From positions 18,658 through 82,657 of the forward strand of contig JAMPIV010005032.1 in NCBI GenBank assembly GCA_024509875.1: DNA of 64,000 nt, in the 5' to 3' direction. Positions 44,107 to 55,449 of this stretch are shown here, piece by piece. The number at the start of each line of letters is the position of its first letter. The first letter of the stretch is position 1. The position numbers and the translations under genes are program-made. Source of the stretch: Oreohelix idahoensis. Taxonomy: Eukaryota; Mollusca; Gastropoda; Stylommatophora; Oreohelicidae. The notes under the pieces are model-generated. The model ran no database searches and had not been told where the DNA came from. It worked only from the letters and a program-made list of their open reading frames with translations.

Positions 44107-44738
44107 CCTTCCAACTACCTGCGTATTTATGCGCTTGGTCGGCCATCTTGCGTGAATCCGTGACTTTGCGCTGATTGGCTATTCCTTCAAGCAACTTCGG
44201 TCGAAAATATTTCTCGTATTTCACTTCGGGTAGGTGATCTGTGTTAGTTTCTAAACAGATACTTTAGTCGTTCTCATTACTTACAAAAGCTATTGCCTCT
44301 TGAGATATCTCGTTTTAATCGGACAACATGTGGCTTTCCTTCCATATCAATCTTTCCGACATCCGTCTGCCCTTCCTTTTTCTATGAATTTTTAAACCGC
44401 ACTTTTCATCATTTTCCGAACTGTTTGACCCACTTGGGTGATCATATCCCCATAATTATAAAAGACATTGTCTTCCTGGCTATATCCACACCTGGGTCTA
44501 CTCTCCCTCTATGACTCAGTGAAGTAGAATTTCCATCGGTCAGCCCGTTGATTTTAAATGAATTTATTACTGCGTGGTCCGAACACAGATTTCCTCCCTA
44601 CCCGATTTTTATGACTAGACGATCTCCGTGTAGCAACTCTCGTTTCCTTGGTCGAGCTAATTAGCATTACACATGTTTCGCCGGTGTTTACTTTGTTTTG
44701 ATTACCTAGATATCGAATCCCAATCGCCTTATGCGACA
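44107..44738. other. Non-coding right part of the inserted segment
   Basis: No gene and no known motif. It ends CGCCTTATGCGACA, immediately before the minisatellite resumes. Confidence 0.4.
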
Positions 44739-45110
44739 GGTACTATATCTGACTTTGTTACAGAATAGCACATTTGACATTGTTACATGGTACTATATCT
44801 GACATTGTTACAGGGTACTATATCTGACATTGTTACAGGGTACTATATCTGACATTGTTAGAGAGTTCTATATCTGACATTGATGCAGAACATTGCTACA
44901 GAGTACTACATCTGACATTGGTACAGAGTACTACATCTGACATTGCTACAGAGTACTCATCTGACATTGGTACAGAGTACTACATCTGACATTGCTACAT
45001 AGTACTACATCTGACATTGCTACAGAGTACTCATCTGACATTGGTACAGAGTACTGTATCTGACATTGGTAAAGAGTACTACATATGACATATATGAGAA
45101 TGCTACAAAT
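44739..45110 (+). repeat. 25-bp minisatellite, right block
   Basis: Same unit and strand as 38527-39127 (TACTATATCTGACATTGTTACAGGG and variants). The first units share the TATATCT/TTACAGGG variant with the last units of the left block, supporting one array split by 39128-44738. Farther right the unit shortens to ACATCTGACATTGCTACAGAGT. Confidence 0.93.
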
Positions 45111-45700
45111 GAGAACGCTACCGTCTAATAGCTCTGTATCTGAAAATACTTGAGCTGTATATGAAAGCACTACATCTGATAGTTCAAATATCTAGTAGAA
45201 TTCTATCTGAGAATAATAGTGATATATCTGAGAGTGCTACATATGACAATACTGCCAATCGATGGCACTATTTCTGACAGTGTGGCCGTCTGATAGCATT
45301 TTGAGAGTAAAAACGCTATATTTGAGAGTACTACATCTGACAGTGGTACCATCTGATGGCACTGTATCTGTGAGTAATCACGCATACAATATCTGAGGGT
45401 GCTTTATCTCATAGTGCTACCATTTAATAGCACCGTGTCTCTAAGGGCTACATTTCACAGTGCTACTATCTGATAGCATTATACACGAGAGCACCACCGC
45501 TGACTAAACTAAACGTGACAGTGCTGTCGCTGTCTGATAGCACTATATCTGAGAGTACATCTCACAGTGCCATCATCTGATAGTATTAGAGCTATGTCCC
45601 AGAACACTACATCTGACAGTGCTATCATCTGATAGAACTATCTGATTCTAATAGCACTATATCTGAGTGCTACATCTGAAAGAGCTACCATCTAGCAATG
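45111..45700 (+). repeat. Degenerate satellite derived from the minisatellite
   Basis: Loose repeats of ATCTGACAGTGCTACCATCTGATAGCACTAT in plus orientation, decaying rightward. The phrase ATCTGACAGTGCT links it to both the 25-bp array and, in reverse complement, to 46290-47650. Confidence 0.8.
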
Positions 45701-46289
45701 CAGATATGTTCTATAGAGAACCTTTACTTATACTAGAAATTTCATGCTGATGTATGAAAATATACCTAGAAGGCGTATTGATCATCAACCCTGAAACAAC
45801 AGACGTGTCTGGTACTAGCTCCTCTGTTTGACTGAAATCTCCACGTGCACGCAGTACCGTCCGGCAGTTGACGACACATCAGCACGCTACCCAAAAAAAT
45901 CCATATGTTGTTTCCTGCTGAACTTGATGTCTACATTTCTCATATATGGAAATTAAAAAGTTGTGTTTTAAAAATAGTCATATGTTTATTTAAACAAATA
46001 TAGCCTGATTTGTGGATAAAAGTTAAATCTCGTGCATTTTTCGACCCGCTGGTGTTAGAGAGTCAGTTGCTGGAAAATGGAATCGGCTCATTAATTGGAT
46101 CTTGTGGATTGTTGGACACTGTTACAAACAAAATGTGAGGCCGCTGAATGTAACTTGCTTCTAAAGTTTCTTTGTAGGTGAGTGCTTCAACAGTCACTCG
46201 CCATCATACGTGATCCGTGTTATCACTTTGTTGTTTTAGATTAGAGTATAGTTTGTTGATTACATACTCTCATATCCCATACTTGTGCA
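45701..46289. other. Spacer between opposed satellite arrays
   Basis: About 590 bp of non-repetitive AT-rich sequence with no frame of interest. Confidence 0.6.
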
Positions 46290-47650
46290 AATGGGACACT
46301 GTCAGAAAAGTAACACTGTCAGATGTAATACGTCCACGTGTGCGATTGTTAAATGTTACACTGTCAGATATCACGCTGACACATGCATCACTTTCAGATT
46401 ACCGTAAGATGTAGCATCGTCAGATTTCACATTGACACATGTAACACTTTCAGATGTACTGTGAGATGTAGCACTGTCAGATATCACACTGGCACATGTA
46501 GCACTTTACGATGTACTGTAAGATGTAGCATCATCCGATATCACATTGACACATGTAGCACTTTCAGATGTTCTGTGAGATGTAGCACTGACAGATGTCT
46601 CACTAGCACATGTAGTACTTTCAGATGTACTGTGGGATGTAGCACTGTCAGATATCAAATTGGGACATGTAGCACTTTAAGATGTACTGGGAGATATAGC
46701 ACTATCAGATGTAAAGCATCCACATGTGCCACTTCCTGATATTACACTGACACGTACTGCGATGTACTGTGTTAAATGAACCAGTGTCAGATCACGCTAA
46801 CACATCCACCACTCTTAGCTGAACTGTGAAATACGCCACTGTCAGATATCACATTGACACATGTAGCACGTTTAGATGTACTGTGAGATGTAACACCACA
46901 ACTTTCAGCGCTATCAGATATCACACTGTCAAATATAGCACTCTGAAATGTACTGTGAGATGTACCACTGTCAGACCACACTGCCACATACAGCACTCTA
47001 GGATGCACTGAGAGATGTACCACTGTCGAATGTAACATCTGCACATGTACTACCACTGCCAGATGTAACACCTGCACATGTACTACCACTATCAGATGTA
47101 ACACATGCACATGTACTACCACTGTTAGATGTAATACCTGCACATGTACTACCACTGTTAGATGTAATACCTGCAAATATACTACCACTGTCAGGTGTTA
47201 CACCTGCACATGTACTACCACTGTCAGATGTAATACCTGCACATGTACTACCCCTGTTAGATGTAACACCTGCACATGTACTACCACTATCAGATATTAT
47301 ACTGACAGGTATAGCGCTCTTAGATGTACTCTGAAATGTACTACTGTAAGATATCACATTGAGACATATATCGGTCTTAGATGTACTGTGAGATATAGTA
47401 CTGTCAGATTGTATACCTTCACATGTAGCACTATCAGATATCACACTAGAACATATAACACTCTCAGATGTACTATAAAATTTAGCACTGTCAGATATAA
47501 CATCTCACATTTAGCACTGTCAGATATAAAACTAGTCCAAATAACACTCTCAGATGTACTAGCACTGTCAAATATAAAACTTCCCATATAGCACTGTCAG
47601 ATATCACACAAGCACAAATAGCACACACACGTACTGTGAGATCTAGCAAC
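46290..47650 (-). repeat. Satellite array in opposite orientation, with 33-bp subarray
   Basis: Repeats of AGATGTAGCACTGTCAGATATCACA...ACATGT; AGCACTGTCAGAT is the exact reverse complement of the 45111-45700 motif. Within it, 47030-47290 is a tighter run of about eight 33-bp units (CAGATGTAACACCTGCACAT plus GTACTACCACTGT). Because 33 is divisible by 3, it gives open frames of 11-residue repeats on both strands; these are not genes. Confidence 0.85.
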
Positions 47651-48300
47651 ATCAAGCACGCACAGTGACATGTAGTACTCTCGATGCCTAATTAAAAGAT
47701 GAAGCATGTAATACGATACCCATGTAGTTCCCAGCTCGGTGGTCCATGGTTCTTCTTCTTCTGCGTTCGTCATGAAAAGGACGTTGGTTGCGTTGTGTCG
47801 TTGTTTACAGCAAAGCTGCGATATCTGCGCCTTTCGGCCCGACACATCCGACTTCGGCACGGCATTTTTTGGACCGGGTTTGCCTTCCCACTTCGATCCC
47901 TACTCTCTCAGCCAAACTGCAGTGATGCAGCCTGTTTCCAGGACCACCACTTGGAGGTGGAGTAGGGTCTTGGTCATCTCTGATTCGCTGACCCTGACGC
48001 AAGCAGTCAGCTATGTGTCGCTGACTGCATTCCACTTTTGACGCGTCTTAGCTCCCTGGTACATGGTTCGATCCCCAGTTGAGGTGGGATTTTTTAGACC
48101 ACAAACGGCCCCGGGGTCGACCCAGCTTCATGAATTGGGTACCAGAACAACTCTGGGAAGGTTAAGGCGGCCGGCGTGATGCTGACGACTTCACCCCTAG
48201 TGTGCCGATGGTCAAGAAAATACACCATATTCCCAATATGCCTCAATAGGCGTGTAACGGGATCCCATGTAGTTCGGGGGGGGGGGGGGGCTTTAAGGAG
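47651..48300. repeat. GC-richer SINE-like segment with poly(G)
   Basis: A local rise in GC. GGTTCGATCCC at 48065 matches a pol III B box; no clear A box was found 30-60 bases upstream. A run of 15 G (48276-48290) follows. May be a tRNA-related SINE. Overlapping short frames have no motif. Confidence 0.3.
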
Positions 48301-48329
48301 AAAAAGAAAGAATAAGACTATAGCTCTCT

Positions 48330-48480
48330 CACGCGTGTCGTAAGAGGCCACTAATATGAGGTTGTGCATGTGGCTGGCAACCTCATCGTGTGAAACAAAA
48401 TGTTGCAGAAACCACCAATGCAAGAGCAGGTGAATGCGTGGCTTCATGCCAGGGGAATAGCCACAGTTGTCGCTCCATGA
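48330..48480 (+). repeat. Dispersed repeat, copy 1
   Basis: Blocks ATGAGGTTGTGC, TAGCAACCTC/GGCAACCTC, TTGC-ACAAA-CCAC, GCAAGA-CA--TGAATGC and GGCTCCATGCTCC/CGCTCCATGATCC occur in the same order at 49935-50085. Confidence 0.65.
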
Positions 48481-49576
48481 TCCATTAACGAGCAGAAATG
48501 GAAAAGATGACTGTAGACTGTGCTCATAGACAAAGACTGTTTTAAAATATTCTGTGACCGTGTGACCATGTACATTGTTTATTCTCCAGACTAAGATTCG
48601 TTTAGTAAATGGTTCAATTGTTTTTGTTGCAGTGGAACGAAAGGCTGTACGCCTCAGATGTAGATTCCCACTACGTTGTAGAGGAGAGTGACAACCTCAG
48701 TTACCAGGTTCTCTGACTAATCCCGCTGATCTTTTTAGTATGTTATTGGCCATCACCACCATCACAATTCCATAGGCTTACAAAATGTAACAGTTAAACC
48801 AGAGCCTAAACAAAATAATAATAATAATAACGTTAACCACAAAAGAAAAAAAAGTTAACCACAAAAGTCAACTTTTTGCTGGGTATATATTTAAAAAGGG
48901 AACAAGTTAGAAAACATTATGGCAAGACATAATATGATAAAAATAGATCAAGGACGGCCAAGAGAAAATACGTTAGACAAATACAAATAAAAGCACAACA
49001 ACGGAGAGTCAACAATTAACACACGCTGTGAAAGAGACATGATCGCACGGGTCAGCTGGCTCAATTTGTAGTTAAACAAGCATTTACAAAAGTAGGTCAG
49101 ACTAGTGGTTCTCAGTGTGGATCATATGACCCCTCATGGGGCCAGGCCGTATTTTTAGATGGTAAAGTACTTTTTTTCCCAGCTAACAGCCACTAGGGGA
49201 GGAGGGGCTATGGTAAATGAGGCTCGGGGGGGGGGGGGGGGGGGGGGGGGGGGCATGAACAAAATAAGGTTTAAAACCTCTGTGTTAGTCGAGAGATCGG
49301 GAAGAAAACTTTAGGGTGGATTTAAAGTGTGAGTTATACGACTTATGTCGACGTGACAAAGGATGTTCGTAAAGAGATATTTATACAATGGTTGCCAGAT
49401 GTCTCCCTCTTTTTCTTTTCTTTTTTTTTTTTTTGTGTGTGGCCGTGTCACGTTGGCTGGGCCATGATATAAAGGATCAAATATACTGAAAATACAAGAC
49501 AGCCAGATATTGTGGGACAAAATAAGATTTTGGTTAGATTGTCAAGTACAATTTCATCGGCATAAACTCACGTTTA

Positions 49577-49615
<39 letters not shown>

Positions 49616-49934
49616 GCGTGTTCCAGCGGCAGAAAGCTGTCAAACATATTCTCAGTTTGATCAGTATATTTAAATACATCCGTAATAATAGTAATGAAGC
49701 TTTATATAAAATAAAATGTTTTTAAAGGTCAATGAAAAGACACATATATAATTAAAAAAATGTAACAAGATAGAACATAAATGATTAAGAAAAAAAAAAA
49801 AGAGTTGATATTTGACAGTTGCACAACACAGCAATCTTCATGAGCAACAGTTGAGACCATGTTGTTACCAGAAGGGTCTCTGAGAGACAAAGACAGAGGA
49901 GGATTACTGTTGTCTTCGATATGTCTTGACGGAG
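48481..49934. other. Intergenic stretch with homopolymers
   Basis: No gene. Holds poly(G) of about 28 bases (49226-49253), a T run near 49415-49433 and poly(A) of about 35 bases (49578-49612). A TAGTGGTTCTCAGTGTGG at 49104 resembles an hAT-type end but has no partner. Confidence 0.6.
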
Positions 49935-50085
49935 ACGACTAAAATGAGGTTGTGCTACGGGCTAGCAACCTCGTCATGTAAAGCTCATTGCTACAAAAGC
50001 CACTTTCGCAAGAACATATGAATGCTATGATGCACGCTTCTTTCAGGGGGACCAGCTGCATTTGTGGCTCCATGCTCCAGAAGAA
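49935..50085 (+). repeat. Dispersed repeat, copy 2
   Basis: Diverged partner of 48330-48480, same orientation. Confidence 0.65.
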
Positions 50086-50213
50086 GCAAAATGGTATAGA
50101 AGAAGAAATTGATATCGGAAGTTGTGGAGAAACATGATTTATTTTATTTAAAAAAAAAAGATAGAAAGAAAGAAACGGCAGGAAAGAAAGAAAAATAAAG
50201 ACAAAGCTATTTT

Positions 50214-50555
50214 ATTTACTTACTTACTTCGGCGTTTCTCATCTACCCTGGGATGAGGAGCTTTGCCAGAGAGAGTACCATACTATCCCATCAGCTGTCT
50301 ACCTCTCGGCCTGGTTCAAATCTAGTCCTCGGTCCTTTAGGGATTGTCTAATGTTGTCCTCCCAGCGAACTCTGGGTCGTCCTGGAGGTCTTGATCCTTG
50401 GCCCTTGTTTTCTAATATTTGTCGTGGTAGCCGATCTTCTCCCATTCTGCAGACACGGCCAGACCATCAGAGTTGGGACTGTTCTACTAGGGTCTGCAGG
50501 GGCTGGGTTTTGAGGCCTTGCCGTATAGTCTAGTTGCGGACCATGCCTTGTTTCA
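50214..50555 (-). mobile_element. 5'-truncated, diverged RTE-like LINE copy
   Basis: Starts with the TTAC/TAAG tail and continues on the minus strand with the same C-terminal region as 4934 (GDNIRQSLKDRGL-like, RMGEDRLPR). More diverged than the copy at 22160, with a frame change. No target duplication recognised. Confidence 0.75.
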
Positions 50556-51112
50556 TTTCAGGTAAATTTGACGTAAAACGTTTTTTGGCAAATAATCCTT
50601 TTAACACATTTACACATTCATATTAAAAGGTCTCCCTCAAACCCCTTCTTTTTCTTAATTATATAACCCTAATTAAACGTGCTCACAATATGACATCGAG
50701 ATAAGCAGTAATGCCAGTGTCACATCTTTGACTTATTATCGTCCTCCATCACGGGTTGCCTCCCCTTAGCTCTGCAGAAGTGGGCCAACAGTGGCCAAAG
50801 CTCAAGAGTAACTGATGTGGGTCTTCAAAGGTGCCTACCTTTATACAAGATTACTCTTGGCAGAGTTGTAGATAGAAGGATAATGATGCTTCTACCTCCA
50901 TGGATTGTTCACAAGATATTCCGAGAAGCGAGAACAATGCTGCATTGGCTGAGCAAGTTAACTCTAGTATCTGCCGTCAACTTTTGTGAAGGATTATGTA
51001 ATTCAATTTTAGCTCGTACAGGCCCCCAGCTGAGTTAATTTAGCGAATTTCCTCTTATTATTACTGTATAGTTCTATTTGAGTGTATTTAAGAAATGGCC
51101 TGAGATATACGG
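50556..51112. other. Intergenic stretch, nothing recognisable
   Basis: No coding motif or repeat partner found in the window. Confidence 0.5.
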
Positions 51113-51895
51113 TTGTAGTACATTCAAAATGATTAAATCAACTTTAGATTTGTCTTTATACAAGTAACAAATTTAATAATCAATTATGTTTAACAGTTTA
51201 AAAAAAAATGAATAATTGTTTACAAAAAAGTATTCATCACAGTGTGATGTTATGATTTTCAAAAATGGAAAGTTCACTTGGCAGCTTTTAAGATTTACTT
51301 AGCTGCCATTAGTTGTTTCTGCTCCCGCTGATGTTTGGGTCTTTGCAGATAGATGACTGGATCCCTCGTGTCCATGGTCAAGATTTAAGAGTTGCAGCAC
51401 GTTCCAAGTAGAATGAGGGAGTAACTGCAAAGCTGGTCTCCGTCTCTAAGACCCGTCTGATGATGGTGTCTAGCGTCGACTTCATGGCCACTTATACCCT
51501 CACGTGTTCCAGAAATAATTCCCTCAACTGATACCACCAACGAATACCGTCTGAGTACTGAGTTTCCCGAAACATACTTATGTGCCCCCTCTTTTCAATC
51601 CACCATCTCATCTATCTCAGAACTTTTACCCTCTCTGAGAATTAATCATAATCCCTGTGGGCGAAAAAATATCTTTACATTGAAAATGAATCGTTTTATA
51701 TTTAACTTTAGTTGAAAATGTTAACAATATAGTTTGAATATGTTTACATTTACACTGGTTGAAAAGGTTGAAACTTTCATTACATTTAGAGTGAATATGT
51801 TTTACATTTACACTGGTTGAAAAGGTTAATAATACAACAAGTATGTACATCATTTCTTTCATCATTCCCTTCCTGCTCCATATGGAACTTAAGAC
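51113..51895 (+). repeat. Dispersed repeat, copy B (uninterrupted)
   Basis: Matches 21760-23040 without the LINE piece: CCAGAAATAATTCCCTCAAC stands where copy A has the LINE insertion. Confidence 0.8.
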
Positions 51896-51922
51896 TGTCT
51901 CTGCTTTAGTTTTTTTTATAGT

Positions 51923-52592
51923 GGTGGTTCATGAAGTCATTATTCTATATGCTGAGGTTGCCAGCTTTAAATGACTTGAACATCCACTAGTAATTTTCAC
52001 ATATTAATATTGACATGTCAATATATGCGTATTAGTTCACATGTTAATAATGAATAAAATGTGGAATTAAAAATGTACAACTTACGCCAATCTTTAGGGT
52101 CACAGACTGCTGGCTCAGAGAAATAAAGGCACTTGTAGAGGCCTCTTACACTTGGTCTGGGGCGTTGTTACTTTAGCAATAAGTTCCCACTTTGACTCCG
52201 TGTTTCAGATTCCTCAGATTCCAGTCTTCCTTGCTAATAATGGTAGAGTTTTCCTGGGAGATAATTCCTCAAGATGCTCACACAATGTCCAGTCTGGTAC
52301 TATTCTTAACTCTGACAAGGTCTGGTTGTCTTCTTGGTGCGAGGTGAATTTTCACAGTGTTCTAACCTGGCTAAAGTGTCAGGTTATATTGCCCCTTTCA
52401 TTCCTGGCACGCGTTGTTTACTATTAGAGCAGGCCCCTATCAGAATTGTAGTTATGTTTACATCTCGAGTGTCGGCCAATAGTTTCATACATACGTATTT
52501 AGGATGGGGTAATTCAAAATATTTCCACTAGGAAATTTCTGTGCATTAATGCAAAGGTCATGTCTTCTAAATAAAGCAGTCACCAGCCATGA
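51923..52592 (+). repeat. Tandem duplication, unit 1 (about 670 bp)
   Basis: Runs from GTGGTGGTTCATGAAGTCAT to the next copy of the same phrase at about 52592. Shares nearly all blocks with unit 2 (52593-52903 plus 54777-55110), including TTACGCCAATCTTTAGG, CTTACACTTGGTCTGGGG and ACATCTCGAGTG-CGGCCAATAG. Short frames inside are not genes. Confidence 0.9.
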
Positions 52593-53038
52593 CAGTGGTG
52601 GTTCATGAAGTCATCATTCTATATGCTGAGGTTGCCAGCCTCAAATGACTTGGACATCCACTAGCAGTTTTTACATATTAATATTCACATGTCAATATAT
52701 ACGTATTAGTTTGCATGTTAATAATGAAAAAATATGGAATTCAAAATGTACATCTTACGCCAATCTTTAGGCTCACAGACTGCTGGTTTAGAGAAATAAA
52801 AGCACTTGTAGAGGCTTCTTACACTTGGTCTGGGGTGTTGTTACTTTAGCAATAAGTTCCCACTTTGACTCCGTGTTTCAGATTCCGGTTTTCCTTGCTA
52901 ATACCGTGTTTCCCCGAAAATAAGACCGGGTCTTATATTAATTTTTGCTTCAAAAAATGCACTAGGGCTTATTTTCGGGGTAGAGCTTATATTAAAAGAT
53001 ACAAAAATCTACATTTATTCATGTACAAAATTCTACAT

Positions 53039-54338
53039 TTATTCAAATACAGTCATGTCATCTTCTTCTGGAACATCGTCATAACTCTCCAAATTCCGAA
53101 TTCCGGCCTGAATTTCTTGCGACTCCATTTCCTGTAGAACCATTGGCCCCATTCTCTCATGTCCAGCAATAAAGCTTTCCTTAAATGAGCATTTCTTGTC
53201 CATGTAGCCTGCTCGTAGTGCATTGGTAACACAGCTGTCAGTGATTTTATCCCATGAATTCTTCACCCAAGTCACGACCTCCTGCAAACTAGGCTTCACA
53301 AAGTTTCCACGCTGATTTCTCTCCATTCTATTTTCAATGTAGTCGTTGATTTCTATGCGCAAATGGTCCTTGAATGGCTTGTTTATTGCAATATCAAGAG
53401 TCTGGAGATAAGAAGTCATTCCTGCGGGAATCATTATTTGATCTATTCTTCTCTCTGCAAGGAAGTTCTTCATGTCTTTAGCGCGGTGAGTGCTGGCTGA
53501 ATCCTAGACTAGCAGACCTCGTTGACCACCTCCCAAAACTAAGAGGCAGCATTAAATCGACCCACTTCCTTATAACTGCTTGTGTGCACCAGGCTTTTTC
53601 GGTTTCAAGAACATAAATGCCTGAAACACATTCAATGTTATCTTTCTTGCCCTTAGTGATGATTAGAGGTGGGGCTTTCCTTCCATCCAGATAAACTGTC
53701 AAAATACAGGTAACACGTGCACTTTCGTAACCAGTGGACGAAATGTAGATTGACGAGGCACCCGTCTGATCAATTGTCGTTTGAGATCCTAGGCCCATAA
53801 ACACTGCAGTTTCATCCATGGCAATCATGTTGGAGAGTTGATATTTAGAAAAGTCGATGCCATCAACAAAGTAATTGAATGCAAGTGCACGTTTAATAAC
53901 TTCAGTATCTTCAAGCTTGAACAGTGTTGTCGATTTTCTTAGAGACAGTTTATATAGCTGAAGGAAGCCATCCAGCCAGTGTTGTGATGCTTTGAATTCT
54001 TCTGGGGATATTTCTAAATGTGGTGCCATTGCAAGGGCAAATGCTTGAATATCAGCCCTGAGCACACCCAAAGTCTTTACTCTCCTGTCAGCAATCCATT
54101 CACAGATGATGTCTTCCAGTTCAGAAAATAATGGTTGCCGACCTGATCCACACTTGCGCTTCTTAGCATTTCCTTCTTCCACCTGTTGACTGAGGTTATC
54201 GTACTCTGCTCGCCATTTTCGGACCATTCTGAGATCAAGCTTCTTCTCTTTGCAGAAAGCCGTAAGATTCTTGCCCCGGGAGTCTTCAACGATTCCTTTC
54301 TTGTAATCGACGGAATAGCTCTTTCTTTTTGCACTCAT
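53039..54338 (-). pseudogene. pogo-like transposase, one frameshift and one nonsense codon
   Basis: Minus-strand Met at 54338 (MSAKRKSYSVDYKKG). A first helix-turn-helix (residues about 8-50) and a CENP-B-type DNA-binding domain (PLFSELEDIICEWIADRR onward, to about 150) precede the DDE domain. First Asp is in MIAMDETAVF, near 174. The frame is lost by one base near 53540; in the true frame a TAG at 53504-53506 stands directly before the second catalytic Asp (DSASTHRAKD), where Trp is likely in relatives. The rest (53473-53039) has the third Asp in QTLDIAINKPFKD, 35 residues after the second (DD35D), and an acidic tail. It would cut and paste the element at TA sites. Confidence 0.9.
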
Positions 54339-54621
54339 ATTGTCTGGGTGTCAAAATATTGTTCCCTTAAGCCTACCATTAAATCAAGTGTTAATTGAAG
54401 ACTTACGAGACAGGTGTGGCAACAAAAATTATGAGACTTAAGAACGATGGCACACACAAAAGCGACGAGAAATTGCTGGCGCCAAAATTCTGCTCCTTTA
54501 TTTCACACGAGTGACGTATTGAATTGTGAACCACATCCGTTCATTATCAAGTGCGCACTAGTGGCGTCTGTACTCCGACTGGCCATTCGGCAACAAGTCT
54601 CTCATTCTAGCTGACGAAATG

Positions 54622-54774
54622 CACTAGGGCTTATTTTCGGGGGAAATGCACTAGGGCCTTTTTTCGGGGTTGGGCACTAGGGCTTATTTTCTGGGTAGGG
54701 CTTATATTAAAGCATCCTGAAAAATCGTGCTAGGGCTTATTTTCGGGGTAGGTCTTATTTTCGGGGAAACACGG
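54622..54774. repeat. Subterminal repeats of the pogo-like transposon
   Basis: At least four copies of (GC)ACTAGGGCTTATTTTCGGGG-like sequence in direct order at the right end (near 54622, 54647, 54673, 54731). One or two lie at the left end (52960-52995). Probably transposase-binding sites, by analogy with other pogo and mariner elements. Confidence 0.65.
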
Positions 54775-55110
54775 TAATTGTAGAGTTTTCCTGGGAGATA
54801 AATCCTTAAGATACTCAAACAAAGTTCAGTCTGGTACTATTCTTGACTCTGGCAAGGTCTGGTTGTCTTCTTGGCGCGAGGTGAATTTTGACAGTGTTCT
54901 AACCTAGCTAATGTGTCATGTTATATTGCCCCTTTCGTTCCTGGTACGTGTTGTTTACTATTAGACCAGGCACTAATCAGAAATGTAGTTATGTTTACAT
55001 CTCGAGTGCCGGCCAATAGTTTCAAACATGCGTGTTTAGGATGGGGTAATTCAAAATATTTCCACTAGGAAATGTCTGTGCATTAATGCAAAGGTCATGT
55101 CTTCCAAATA

Positions 55111-55449
55111 TGGATTGAAAACACCCGATCACTCTCTCGGCAATGTTTTCTCAAATACAACATCTTACTTTCATTAAAAGTAATGTCTTTGTAACAAGGT
55201 GTACCGGAAACGAGTATGTCATTCTTATCTGTCCAGAAATGTGGGGCGCAGGCGAGTAATCTAACTACCCGTCGCTTAAAAAGTTAGTTGCTTATCCTTT
55301 ACAGGACGTGGCAATCAACCCCAGCTTTTATTGGCTGTTTGTGATTTTTCTAGGCAATTTTTTCATTCAGTAGTTTGCCATTGCTTTCTGAACGGTACGG
55401 CGCTTATACCATTGTTAAAAATCCACACAAAGCGATCTGCTACCAAACC
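55111..55449. repeat. Probable SINE body
   Basis: No gene. The part near 55360-55449 continues the tRNA-like sequence at 55450-55521 on the minus strand and is likely SINE body. Limits unknown. Confidence 0.35.

Larger units (their letters stand above)
39128..44738. mobile_element. TG...CA insertion in the minisatellite, probable LTR-type
   Basis: Starts TGTAACGAGATGG and ends TTATGCGACA. GGTAC precedes it (39123-39127) and follows it (44739-44743), and the 25-bp repeat phase is preserved across it. TG...CA ends and a 5-bp duplication suggest an LTR element or solo LTR later filled with LINEs (about 40.8-44.1 kb). GGTAC occurs in every repeat unit, so the duplication alone is weak; the phase and end structure carry the claim. 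No second internal LTR was found. Confidence 0.5.
52904..54774 (-). mobile_element. pogo/Tigger-like DNA transposon, 1.87 kb
   Basis: Perfect terminal inverted repeats: CCGTGTTTCCCCGAAAATAA at 52904 and its reverse complement ending at 54774, with the shared part about 24 bp. A TA dinucleotide stands on each side (52902-52903, 54775-54776), the target duplication of the Tc1/mariner/pogo superfamily. One transposase runs on the minus strand. Several subterminal copies of GCACTAGGGCTTATTTTCGG lie inside each end. Broken transposase, so at best mobilised by a related copy. Confidence 0.93.
52593..55110 (+). repeat. Tandem duplication, unit 2, split by a pogo-like transposon
   Basis: Sequence before 52904 and after 54774 joins into one unit equal to 51923-52592. 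Unit 1 shows the empty site (CTTGCTAATAATGGTAGAG). Confidence 0.9.

Noticed and set aside
46383..47444. Open frames with Cys-rich or Gly/Ser-rich repeats on both strands
   Set aside because: They are by-products of satellite units in the 46.3-47.65 kb array (33-bp units in part), lack real starts and exist in several frames at once.
52152..52531. Short frames of 65-91 codons in the tandem duplication
   Set aside because: They are not preserved between the two units and match no family.
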